In this document: positions 53,972 through 64,000 of the stretch, piece after piece | Layout: every line of letters begins with the position of its first letter | Position numbering within the stretch: position 1 is the stretch's first letter | Assembly: GCA_029204225.1 (NCBI GenBank) | Contig: CM055100.1 | Coordinates: 23,125,810 to 23,189,809, forward strand | Length of the DNA: 64,000 bases | Direction: 5' to 3' | Source: Diphasiastrum complanatum | Taxonomy: Eukaryota > Streptophyta > Lycopodiopsida > Lycopodiales > Lycopodiaceae | Program-made: the position numbers and the translations under genes | The notes under the pieces: generated by a model | What the model was told of the DNA's origin: nothing | The model's database searches: none | The model's input: only the letters and a program-made list of their open reading frames with translations

Positions 53972-56900
53972 ATGAAAGAAGTGGTGGTGGTGTGCTCATC
54001 TGTGGATGCTGGAGTGACGGTTTGGGACTTGGCATCTGGAACAACCCTCACTAACTTGAAATCATGTGCATCACCTCGCAATTCGTTGGCATGTATCGGG
54101 CAGCAGTTTTTGGCAGCATCACAAGTTCATAAATCGGCTTCATCCGGAGGTGGCGCAATTTTTTTTTGGGCGTGGCATAAGGTTAGATTCTTTCATGCTC
54201 TAGTTTTGGTCAAATTTGCGTTTGGACGTAATGCAGGAATTTAACACCTGTGCTTTTCTTTGTTTTGCTTCATTTTGATGCAAACGAAATTTATGAAGCA
54301 CACATAGTTGTTGGCTTAACTAGTTGAATCTCCACATCGTTTTTCTCAACTAAGAATTTGAACATGAGGAGCAAGGCAAATACGTATGACTTATTGGACT
54401 CTAGTGTATTGACATGGGCTAGTTGGTGAATACTTAAAATTGTTGATCCTTTCCATTACCACTTGGCAACCAAGGGTTTTTGTACAATGATTTGACTTCT
54501 ATTTTTTAGCCCTGTTTTAATTCTACAATAATACACATTGTATTTTTATACAAAGTCATCTATTCTAGACCATTTATTGGATAATTTGCTGATTTGCAAT
54601 GTAGAATCAAATTGGTTCTAGAAGTTATCCAGTTGAGCCAATAGAACCACTTGCATGCACTAGCGATGGGATTTACCTTGCCGGTGGAGGATCTTCTGGT
54701 CGGATATATCTGTGGGAGGTATGTTGTGCTACATCACTTATATACTTTTGAGTACAAATTTGGAAATACAACCATTTATGTTTTTTTGTTGGTTATACAT
54801 AATCTTGAGTTGGAATATTTAACTTACTGATTTCATCTTTCAAGACGTGTTTTTATCAATGTGCTATACTATAAGCAATGCAATATTAGTCAACTACCTT
54901 CATCTTGTCATATTATGAAGTAGGTGCAACTTGACAAACAATGTCCTTATACACACACCTCTTAATGTGATTAGCTAATGAATGTATCTCAAATTTATTT
55001 TAGCTGCTTTCCAGTGTACCATTTTAGGTTTCGACATGTATTGAGTTAATGACAACATAAGATACATTAGGTCGAGTAGTAGTCAAGTAGATAAGACTTC
55101 CAACCTATTGTTGATACAGATTCTCATCTACATGGTGTGGAAGTTAAAGAAAGATTTGTATGGCTTTAAGCAGGCACCTAGCGCATGGTATATGAGAATT
55201 GACAAATATTATTAGTAGCTAAGCTTTCAAAGAAGCAAGTCTATATGTTTTGGTTGAAAAAGGCCAATTAGTTATTGTGGTATTTTATGTTGATGATTTT
55301 ATTATTACAAATACAAATAAGAAGCTGATTATAAGATCTTTCTTCAAAGTTTGATATGAGTATGCTCATGAACTTTTGTCAAAATTCAAAATGCCTGAGT
55401 GCATACCAATTACAACACCATATAACTACTGTTTTAAGCTAGACTGCAATTGGCTGCTCCATATATACTCGCTCTTCAAGACAACCATTTAAGCAGGCAG
55501 TATTGACATCCATCTTTTGAATCTTTCAACCAAAATAAGCCGCCAAAGCTCTAAGTATCCTCATGGTATTCATATGTGCAACTGGTGCAAACGTTTCTTC
55601 ATAATCAATGCCCTCATGTAATCCAAGTGTCGAAAACATACACAAGCACTTTGCTCAATAACGGAAGTATGCTAATGATAAAGCTTCCTTGAAAGTACTC
55701 CTTTCAACTATTATTGATGAAACAATGTTTTTCATCAAGTTCAACAGTCATATGCTGCTTAGTTATAGCTGAAACTAAAAGTAGATTCTTCTTCAAATCA
55801 GGAGCACACAAGACTTATCTCACCTGTATTACTTGAAGGGATCTGTACTTGTACTACTCCTTTACCTTTCATGTCATTAGTGTTCCGGCCATATTCAGCA
55901 AAGGACATGGAATAGTCTTAATATGGTAGACTGGCCCTCCAGTGTTCAAGATTATTGGTCACGACTAGATTTAATTCCACGTCGAGGCCTATTGGTAACT
56001 AATGACCTTGAGAGGACCCAGACACTCTAATTGAGACTTATGGAGTAGTGCATGTACGTTTGACGGATATAGGCAGGAGGAATGCATGAAGAGTTGTGAC
56101 CTATTTATAGTTGACCTGCATGGGGATTGCATGGGTTCATGCATAGGATCCTACTCTCTATATATTGAGGTAGAGATTATCCCATCGACGACTTTGGTCT
56201 AGGTTACCAGTTGAGCTCTTCTCCTCTTGCTATCACATGGCATGGCTTGGGGGCTAGATCCAGGTGGGATCTAGGATTGGTTGGGTGGTTTTGCTCCATA
56301 ATGTTGGTAGATTATGAGGAATTAATTTACCAACATTATGAGGAATTAATTTATCCTGATTGAATAAACTAACGGTTGCTGGGAATCTTGAATTTAATGA
56401 TTGCATGTGGAGGATTTGAGTTTATTACCAAACTAATCCTCTTGTGTTTCATGCAAATTGAAACATAGAATGGAAATCTTTCTTGGATTGTTGGTTGCTG
56501 TCTGTAGAAAGAGTTTAGAACTGTAAAACCTACAGTAACTCTTTTCCTTGTCTTTGGGACACTGATGCATGTTTCTGAACCTCTGTAAAATCTGATTTGG
56601 TAGAGGTTGGAAGCTCTGTTCAGTGCAAAGGGAAGCTATAGAGGGTCGTAACTATGCAAGCGCTTGCCTGTTGAAGAAGAGAGAGTAACCTTGGAGAAGA
56701 GTTAAACAAGAAATTGAACTCGTTAGGAAACCTTTGCTGCTGCTCACCAGCAACTGGTACGCCCATTTGTAAAGCGAGTGGAGCGGCTGATCCGAACTGA
56801 AACCTTGTACTCATAGTTTTAGCTATGATTAGTGGATTCAGATGTTTTCCGCCCTACTGTGAATCCTCACAGACTCAATTTGTGAGTGAGCTAGGGCCGT

Positions 56901-59900
56901 AGGTAAGTATTAGTGGATTTAGAGGCAAGTTGCTTTCTTTTCAATCTGTTGAAAAGCGCTTACTGACGTGAGGAACAACGATGTTAGGAATTCATGGCTG
57001 TCAGAACCTCCGTTCAAGCTGTTGGAGAAGCATACGGATCTGATAATGCTCGTTTTCTACTTGAAGTTGGGCGTAGGGAGTAAATTGGATGGCAGATGGC
57101 CTAGGGAAGGGCACGAGATCTTGTTTGAGAGAGCCCTCTCTCGTTTTTCCTCCTGGAAAGGTTGCGGCTGGAAGCCTTCCTTGTGCCGATCAAGGTTGCA
57201 TCGAACCGCGGTGGGAACCGTTCGAACCATTCGGAGCCGGTTCGAACCGGATTAAAAAAAAAAAAAACCAGAAAGCCAAGAAAAACATTTTGGAATTTTT
57301 TTTTCGGTTCGAACCGTTTTCCGGTTCAAACCTGGCCTGACGGTTCAAACCGGAAAGAATTGGCTGGTTCGAATCGGGTCGTAACCTTGGTGTTGATGAT
57401 GGCGGCTGTAGTGCCTTCATTTCCTCTTTTTCAAAAAACCCTATCTAGTTTTGAGATGGGTCACGAGAGGCCACATTTTGAAGGCTTGTGGGATGCATGG
57501 TAAGGGAGGGCCTGACCCTGTTGCATGTCTATCAGTTAGTTCACTGAGTAGTGCATGTCGGTAACCTTGGGGTTGCATTGATTTCATAGTTTTTGGAAAT
57601 GGGTTTTGTGCATTTGTGGGAATGCATGGCTATATGTAACAGTTTTACGGTTACATAGCCCGGATCTTTGAAGTCTTTGCAAAAATTATGATGTAATCAA
57701 TGCAATGGTTGATTTGATTAGTGTGCTTTTTGTGAATCAACCCAAATCGACAAAGAGAATGGAATTGCCATTTTTTCCAAACTTCCATGAACAAGGTTTG
57801 TAGAATTTGGATTAATGGTATTTTTCTCCAGGCAAGTACCCGTTGCTGGAAAACCAATTTCCTGGTACGGGGCTATTCATCCATCTAACTCTGGAGTTTT
57901 GGTACTCCCAGTTAATTGAGTTAAGTGGTGTTTATGGTTCTTCCTTTTCGACTCGTTGGAACTCCGATAGGCTTGCCCTCAATGATTTTGATCATTAGGA
58001 TTGGGCAAACTAAAGCTTTTGAGATACTTGTTAAAGTGAATCAATGGAATAAGTCTTATCGAAGTATTAAAAGGACCCAGGCCTAAGGAAGAGTTCCTAG
58101 AGAGGCCAACAGTTGCGGACCTAATGGGTTAGAGAACTACACCTGGCAGTGTGAAAAACCTTGCACTGGACAATTAGGGCCTGTAGGACCCTCAACCTGT
58201 AGCACAACTGCACAATCGATTTTCAAATTCACTTTAATGTTCACTGTATCTTCAAATGCACTAGTGGAAACTTGTCTAGCTGGTTGTCTCAGATTAATGA
58301 CAACTCAAAGTTGTAGCTATATGAATTCTTTGAGCTCTTAGTATTAAGTATGATTTGAGCTCTTAGTACTAAACAAAATATTAGGGATTTTTTTAAATCG
58401 CTGTGCTCTTTAGTTCTTGATTCGTGTGTTTTGAAGTGATCAACCAAAAGCTAAACATTAAATAACGCTTAGTAATGTAGATGTAGCATATATTCTATTG
58501 TATGCACAGATGTTTGAAACTTGAATCACATGAATCATGCCACCCATAGGTGCTTCCAAAGGGTCTGTTTGAGATTGCACAAGATTGAGGTATTTGGTGT
58601 TATGTGACTTGATTCTCAAAATATTATTTGATAAGTAGCAGAAACCTCCCAAACTGTTGTCCCAGAACGGTAGTTTTATCCTGATTGCACATTTTTTGTA
58701 CATGGTTGAGTTAAAGTGTTTGTCCTGAATGATTAGGCACCATGCTCTTGTCATCTATGTTGAGGTCCCTAGCTAAGTTGAGCCCCATTGCATTAAGCAT
58801 CTCATGTTAATCGTTATGTCTTTTTCCAATGCTAGTTTAATTAATGCATTTGTGTTATTGTAACTGGCTTACAGGTTACAAGTGGTAGACTGTTAAGAGT
58901 GTGGCCTGGTCACTACAAAGCTGTGAAATGTTTAGCCTTTTCCGATGATGATTCCCTTCTTATATCTGGGGCAGATGATGGATTTGTTTGTGTTTGGCCA
59001 CTCTTAAGGTATGATCTTATTTTTGTAAAATGAAAGCATAGCATGCGTGATATTTTGATTTTTGATCCAGCTGTCATAGTGCTTATACTGTGTTGTTGTA
59101 TGCTAATTTGAGTTTGTGATATGAATTTCTGATTCTCGCTATCAAATATCATGCCATCTCAATTTTTGCTCAATTATTGTAGAGAATGATCTCTGTTCTT
59201 GTAGGGTGGTGGCTAGCAATCCCTTCCAGGGAGCTGTTGGAGAGGCACAAGCGCCATACCTGCATAAGTGGTCAGAACATACATTGCCTGTTACAGGTCT
59301 TATTCCTGGATGTGGTGGCTCCAGTGCCATTATTGTGTCTTGCTCACTGGACCATACATGCAAGGTACCCATCTCTCCAGAACAATAACTATACCCATAA
59401 TACACTAGCTTGCTTCTGCATTTATAGACAGCTACATCTATTGGGTTTAATTCTGTGCAAGAGCAAGAAAAGTCGTTGCTGCTGCTATTATATGTGATTT
59501 GGTTCTGAGCTACAAGACAAATGTGACAGATTTGGAGTTTGGCACTGGGAACTCTACTAAGGTCTATTTTATTTCCGACAGCAATAAATGCTGTAGCACT
59601 GGATCCAGGTGAATATGCTCTCTATGCTGGTGGGACTGACGGCAGAATTTTTATCGCTGCTCTTAACTTTGGAGTTCCAACTTCTTCAGGCATAGTTGCC
59701 GCAGATGGCCTTCTTGGTACTGATGGGATGGGTCACAGGTGAAGGATCTAGCATCTTTCCCAATTTATCCTCAGAAGCCTCTTTCCCTGTTGTTTTATCA
59801 ATTGTTTTGATTAGACCAGAACATGCTTTGCCTGCTGGGTAGGTTACTATTCCTATAAACATGTGCAGCTTGTTTCAAATAAAATAAAAGAAGTGGGCCT

Positions 59901-62343
59901 CCACTTACTTATATGAGACGGTTGTTCTTGAATTAGCAGCCGGTCTGTGACATCACTAGCTTTCAGCATGGATGGAGTATCCCTAGTTTCTGGATCTGAA
60001 GATTGTACTGTACGATTATGGGACACTGTAAGTCGTCAGGTTATTCGGACTTTCACCTTAAGCAAAGGTTAGTGATTCTGTTGCTTTGAAACTGAATAAC
60101 TGCTATTATTTGTTGATTAATTTGACCTGCTATTGTTGATTTGTGTTGACATTTACCAAAAAATGAAAACACCAAGGCTTTCCAATTGACTCAACAATCT
60201 AGATCTAAGTGTGTGAATCATCTATGAGCAAGAATTTGGCAAGAGACTGTCCAGATGACATGCGCTTTTGTTGCCTTTTAATGGTAAAACGGCCAGCAAC
60301 AAAGAAACATTGAGCTCCTTTAGCCTAAACTTTTCTTTTGGTTTACTGGGCTTTTCATGAACATAATATTTCAAGTTATTGAAGGTTTTTTGCAGTATTG
60401 AAACTGGCTAGCGAAACACAATTGCTGCAAATTCTGCAGCAGAAAACTGGCTGACAGAACGGCAAAAATTGCCAAAATCAGCCCACATGCATATAGGGCC
60501 GTTTTCAAGCCTAAACATGCCCGAGTTCAACTAAACGAAAAACAGACTCTTTCATAGCTTTTCCACCATGAAAACAAGCTCTAAAAGCACGCTTTGATGA
60601 AGTTCAGAATAACCAAAAAGAGTTAGAATGATTGCACCTTAATCCCAAATGGTCGGTGGCTCTGATACCAACTGTCATAAACTCCCATTGTCAAAACTGA
60701 CCAAGGTAAGGTATTGGCGCAATTGGTAATACCTACAAAGATAACGTCCTAGCCCACCCACATGGGATGAACCTTTCACCCTCAAGTAGAATGAATGTCC
60801 ATCTATCTCATGGAGATCCACCTCTTGATACATAGTGTTGAAATATAAACCTAGTTAAATAAATAAAACATAGCACATGGTTTTATTTGGGGCCAAAGTT
60901 TTTAAGGCCCAAGTAAACTTAGGCAAAAATTTTTAGCACCAAACTCGTGGAGGGCCTTCTTGCATGATGATGCCACATACCCACTTGAGTTTGGTAGCCC
61001 CTCCATGCACATGTGCATAGGGGAGAACAAGTTAATTTGCCACCTAGCATAGCATGCATGAATATTCTGACACTTGGCAATTGCATGCCAGTGATTGTAC
61101 ATACTCAAATTCTATTTAATAGAGTCTCCACGAGTTGGAGAGTGTGTTGAATGGAATCATCTTCCATCTTCATCATTTTTCATTGTCTCCTTGATCTGAA
61201 TACTTGTAGGAGGTCGCAGTTGGATCTGATCTGATCTTTTACATGTTTCTCCCTCTCCTCTCATCAGATTTCGATGAGGACAGTTGCATACTGATCCTTG
61301 GAGGAGGGCACTACCATTCTTATGCTTTCTAGCTTCAATCAAAGTTTTTCCATGACCAGAACAGCCATCATTCAGATCTGATTGGGCGCTGGATCTGATT
61401 TGTTTGTTCCTTCATTTCTCCTCAGTGGATAGTCAGAATTGAATGAAATCAATTACACAAGATTTCTATTGCATAGGCTCTGTCATTCCTTATGAGTAGA
61501 AGCAATTAGAAGTCAATTTGAATCTGATTTTTCCAGTGCATGGTCAGTGCATGTCATTGCATGTTGTTGCATGAGCTTGCATGTTGCTTAAACGTTCTTG
61601 CATGTCAATGCATGTTGTTGCATGAGTTCTTTTAAGCCTCGAGGCAACTTGTGGGCTTATTAGATCCAAGATCCTCAAGCTTCCGCTAAACTTTGGTGTC
61701 TAGAATTGTGGTTTTTCTTGCTCTAGGCACCCTGATTTGCAGCACATAGAACTGGTGGGGTTATTTCCGACATCATGGTCATGTCCAAACCATTGACATG
61801 TGTCAGTTGTGCACACTGCTGCAGGTCAACAAAGAAGGGTTGCCTCTTGTAAGTCATTTCATGCTCAAGGGTATGTCACAAACTTGTAAACCTATAACCT
61901 GAATTGTGACTTTGGGAACGTCCTCCAAAGTTAGATAGGAGGTATGATATTTGCATGATTGGTGGTGGTATTTATCATAATGTTTAGGCCATAATTGTAA
62001 GAGATTTAAATCTGGAATGCACCAGCTCGTTAACATAGGGTGCGATCTGCATCAATTGTCCCAATGAGACATCAAGGTCTTGTGGAGCATGCCCATGATT
62101 CAGTCTACTATTTATTCCATGAGTGGTCTATCAGTTTCTCCTTGTTGCAGTAGTTGTATGACCTCTTGTGTGGTCTTCTTGTTAGCCATGTTGGGAGGCT
62201 CCACCCGTGCTGCTGCACGGATTTATCTTGGCTTTTGGTGCATTTTGTGGATTCGCTGTCAGTGAATGGCAGGTGTCAGGTAGCCCACCATCAAATTTTA
62301 TTATTGTTGGCTCAATTGAGATGCCCATTACCAATGCATACAG
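53972..62343 (+). CDS. RID3: WDR18/RID3/Ipi3-type WD40 protein (3' end outside window)
   Basis: The orthologue group (yeast Ipi3, human WDR18, Arabidopsis RID3) works in the nucleolus/nucleus in the Rix1-PELP1 complex for ITS2 processing and 60S maturation. Exons, all GT-AG: 53972-54181, 54605-54718, 58875-59008, 59205-59364, 59530-59738, 59940-60067, and a tentative 62280-62343. The start chosen is MKEVVVVCSSVDAGVTVWDL; an in-frame ATG at 53924 would add 16 unconserved residues. Six WD units are readable: GVTVWDLASGT (about 13-23), GIYLAGGGSSGRIYLWE (about 92-108), LLISGADDGFVCVWPLLR, AIIVSCSLDHTCKIWSL, YALYAGGTDGRIFIAAL and LVSGSEDCTVRLWD. About 340 of an expected 440 residues are covered, so the C-terminal Gln/Glu-rich helix lies beyond the window. 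Exon 6 has a NAGNAG acceptor. The exons are intact. The seventh exon (SPPSNFIIVGSIEMP) fits by phase and resembles the post-WD segment, but I give it about even odds. Confidence 0.9.
55130..55345 (+). pseudogene. copia RT fragment in intron 2
   Basis: LYGFKQAPSAWYMRIDKYY and, after stops and a frame change, GQLVIVVFYVDDFIITNTN, two hallmark blocks of copia RT. The piece is isolated, with no LTR. Confidence 0.78.
55445..55890 (-). pseudogene. copia RT and protease-region fragments in intron 2
   Basis: On the minus strand 55615-55445 reads GIDYEETFAPVAHMNTMRIL and IQKMDVNTACLNGCLEERVY, the start of copia RT. 55890-55700 reads KGKGVVQVQIPSSNTGEISL, the region after the protease. The order is preserved but integrase is missing, so this is a deleted relic. 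Confidence 0.75.
55900..57179. other. intron 2 sequence without recognisable gene
   Basis: Intron sequence. A 19-base phrase ATTATGAGGAATTAATTTA is duplicated at about 56305 and 56336. No conserved frame. Confidence 0.35.
57180..57375 (+). repeat. cluster of GGTTCGAACC palindromes
   Basis: About seven copies of GGTTCGAACC or one-base variants lie within 200 bases of intron 2, flanking a 14-base A run at 57253. GGTTCGAACC matches the tRNA-gene B-box consensus GGTTCGANNCC. No A box or cloverleaf is visible, so it is not a tRNA gene. Confidence 0.75.
57376..58874. other. distal part of intron 2
   Basis: No coding or repeat feature that I can support. It ends at the TTACAG acceptor of exon 3. 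Confidence 0.4.
60659..60670 (-). other. retroelement primer-binding site in intron 6
   Basis: On the minus strand TGGTATCAGAGC is an exact initiator-tRNA-Met complement. Two bases upstream (minus sense) is a possible LTR end TATGACA at 60673. Confidence 0.75.
60673..61400 (-). repeat. putative LTR (minus) in intron 6
   Basis: By position it is the 5' LTR of a minus-strand element whose PBS is at 60659-60670. A TATA-like CTATTAAATAGA lies near 61120. No gag or pol is readable left of the PBS. The outer boundary is a guess, as no second copy is visible. Confidence 0.4.
61530..61640. repeat. cluster of TGCATG motifs
   Basis: TGCATG or CATGCA occurs about ten times in 110 bases as imperfect copies of TTGCATGTTGTTGCATGAG. 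It lies inside intron 6 of the WD40 gene. Confidence 0.75.
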
Positions 62344-62569
62344 GTGCATATCTCGTGTCCTGCTGCGTTCTAATGTGCACACATTGGTGGGTCAATCTTC
62401 CCGGATTCCTTGTCTTCGATGTTGCCTGTTGCTCTTGTTGAAATCCAAATCCAAAGATCCGATTTTGACTTGTAGTTGGCTTGATCTCCATGTAACTCCC
62501 AGACTTTCTCTTGTGGGCAAATTGCTTTAATACCTTTGTGAAGCCCACCTATTGTTCAACGGCAAGATC

Positions 62570-62860
62570 GTGCTGGAGTCGACAGGAACCCTTTAGTATG
62601 TGGGACATGTAACTCATCGCCCAACCGCACAACATTGCAACTGCACAACATTGATCCCATGCTCAGTCCTGTACTTTGGAGACAAGAATAAGCAGTGGCT
62701 ATGGTGTTCCATACCTCCATAATGCTTCCCACTACCATTCAACTCTACGACCTATTATTCAAGATCAGCTAGTCAACAGGAACCCTTTAGTATGTGTGGG
62801 ACATGTAACTCATCGCCCAACCGCACACCATTGATCCCATGCTCAGCCCTGTGCTTTAAT
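62570..62860 (+). repeat. direct repeat pair about 190 bp apart
   Basis: Two copies of ACAGGAACCCTTTAGTATGT followed by ACATGTAACTCATCGCCCAA begin near 62580 and 62775. Each ends at CATTGATCCCATGCTCAG. Confidence 0.8.
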
Positions 62861-64000
62861 GCTTTAATGCCGCTAGCTGAATAAAATTATTTTGACTAGA
62901 CGTCTGGGAACATTCAAAAAGAAATTTCAGTAATTACCTAATGATAATAACTAAGGTAGACACGCCCCAGTAATTGACAAATTTGGACCTTAAATTATCC
63001 AGTTTTACTTGCAAGATCTTTGCCATTCTGCTTAATTTTGATTCGTTGTCAATATGAAATTGTATCTACATGGCTTATGACAACAATTTGAGCCTACTTT
63101 ACACATGCGGGGCTTTCATCATTTCCTGCATTATCAGAAGCAAGTCTCTTCCCCCCAAACAATTGTTTTAGCTTGTTGTACTATTTGATTGCTACGATTG
63201 GATGTTATTTCAAGGGTGGTCAAGGCAAATCGGACACACTTTTAGCAAGAACGATTTTAGCAAATAGGAGCTTGAAAGTTTTCCATTGTTTGAAACCAAA
63301 GTCTCAAAGGTCTGTAACATTCTCTATTTTAAGCCGTTGATTGGGCGTGCACATATAACAATTGGTTAATCTGTGCGGCTGGGCTAATATTAGGCTTGCG
63401 TTTTCAAAGCAAGAACTAGAGTGTTTGGCGTAGCAATTGAGTGTCTCACATAAATATCGAAGGTGCAAATGAGTTGGACAACAATTTGAATCACATCAAT
63501 ATCAAAGGTTCAAATGAGTTGGACAACAATCTGAACGTTTCGAATTCAACTATGGCAGTAGTGTTTTGAAGTAACTTAGTTTATTCATGCCTCTTCTGGT
63601 CTTTCCTTATGATCACATGGGAATGAACCTCTTTGGGTGATCAAGGCTCAAAATGTTCGAGTTTTTATTACATTACTGACTTAGGAAGGCAATTCCTCTA
63701 TTTAAATGAAGTATGTCCTTTATGGTGATCATTTCCTGCTTATGACAACGGATCCTCATAAGTACCCACCTTAGCTATGTCTTCATATATGTCAATTGAG
63801 AATCTCTTTGTAATGATTTTACATTCAGGTTCCAAGGATAAACCGAAACTAATTGTACCCTATTGTTTAAGTTTTGTAGGTAATCAGATGACAATAAGCA
63901 CTAGGATATTCTTTCATATCTTTTTATTTTTTGTTCATGCAAAGTATGTCTTCTTTTGTGCTCATTTCTGTTTTAGATAGTTACTAATACATAATTTCAA
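62861..64000. other. probable continuing intron; 47-bp duplication at 63450-63545
   Basis: No exon of the WD40 gene that keeps phase and similarity could be found here. CAAATGAGTTGGACAACAAT is tandemly repeated about 47 bases apart near 63466-63530. Otherwise nothing is recognised. Confidence 0.4.

Noticed and set aside
57180-57375. tRNA gene suggested by B-box sequences
   Set aside because: No A box, acceptor stem or cloverleaf can be formed around the motifs; only the B-box-like palindrome recurs.
57089-57503. Overlapping plus-strand frames near 57.1-57.5 kb as an exon
   Set aside because: Built from the GGTTCGAACC repeats and an A run; no WD40 similarity and no phase-compatible splice pair.

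Overview
This is a repeat-dominated piece of a large land-plant nuclear genome. Two host genes can be read and both are plant-like: a COG5 gene on the minus strand (about 7.4-10.5 kb) and a WDR18/RID3/Ipi3-type WD40 gene on the plus strand (from 53.97 kb, running off the right edge). Both have spliceosomal GT-AG introns, and the second has a 4.2 kb intron full of retrotransposon debris. Almost everything else is LTR retrotransposon sequence of the Ty1/copia and Ty3/gypsy types. The intron size, the CpG decay at retroelement sites and the element mix fit a large-genome plant. A fern or another seedless plant is possible, but I cannot fix the lineage from sequence alone.

Layout. 0.65-3.06 kb: an internally deleted copia element with both LTRs. 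3.7-4.5 kb: a decayed copia gag-protease piece. 4.5-7.4 kb: AT-rich sequence with nothing recognisable. 7.39-10.46 kb: COG5. 13.2-15.3 kb: a decayed copia RT-RNase H end with its 3' LTR; a solo LTR of the same family lies at 25.76-26.57 kb. 15.8-25.2 kb: two gypsy-like gag units placed head to head (minus 18.18 to 16.73 kb; plus 20.24 to 21.89 kb). Each is followed by a second, unclassified ORF instead of pol, and both sit among unusual short tandem repeats. 27.2-32.5 kb: a complete but stop-riddled copia element (minus) with 275-bp LTRs and a 5-bp target duplication. It is inserted in the LTR of another copia element whose gag start lies at 33.09 kb. 33.5-35.6 kb: a minus-strand copia integrase/RT remnant. 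36.3-37.2 kb: an unclassified minus-strand frame. 37.3-41.1 kb: gypsy RNase H-integrase followed by a second copy of the unclassified ORF family. 41.2-42.6 kb: another gypsy gag (minus). 45.03-51.46 kb: an intact, very young copia element with one uninterrupted 1317-residue gag-pol ORF. 52.4-53.1 kb: a composite minisatellite. 53.97-62.34 kb: the WD40 gene.

The genes do not form an operon or pathway. COG5 is a Golgi tethering subunit and the WD40 gene is a ribosome-biogenesis factor. They are separated by about 43 kb of nested insertions.

The best candidate for something undescribed is the second ORF at 22.1-23.7 kb and 40.2-41.1 kb. It recurs next to gypsy-type genes, shares a DGYxLEAI...P block and a downstream aromatic block between copies, and matches no family I recognise. 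All homology statements come from reading translations by eye.
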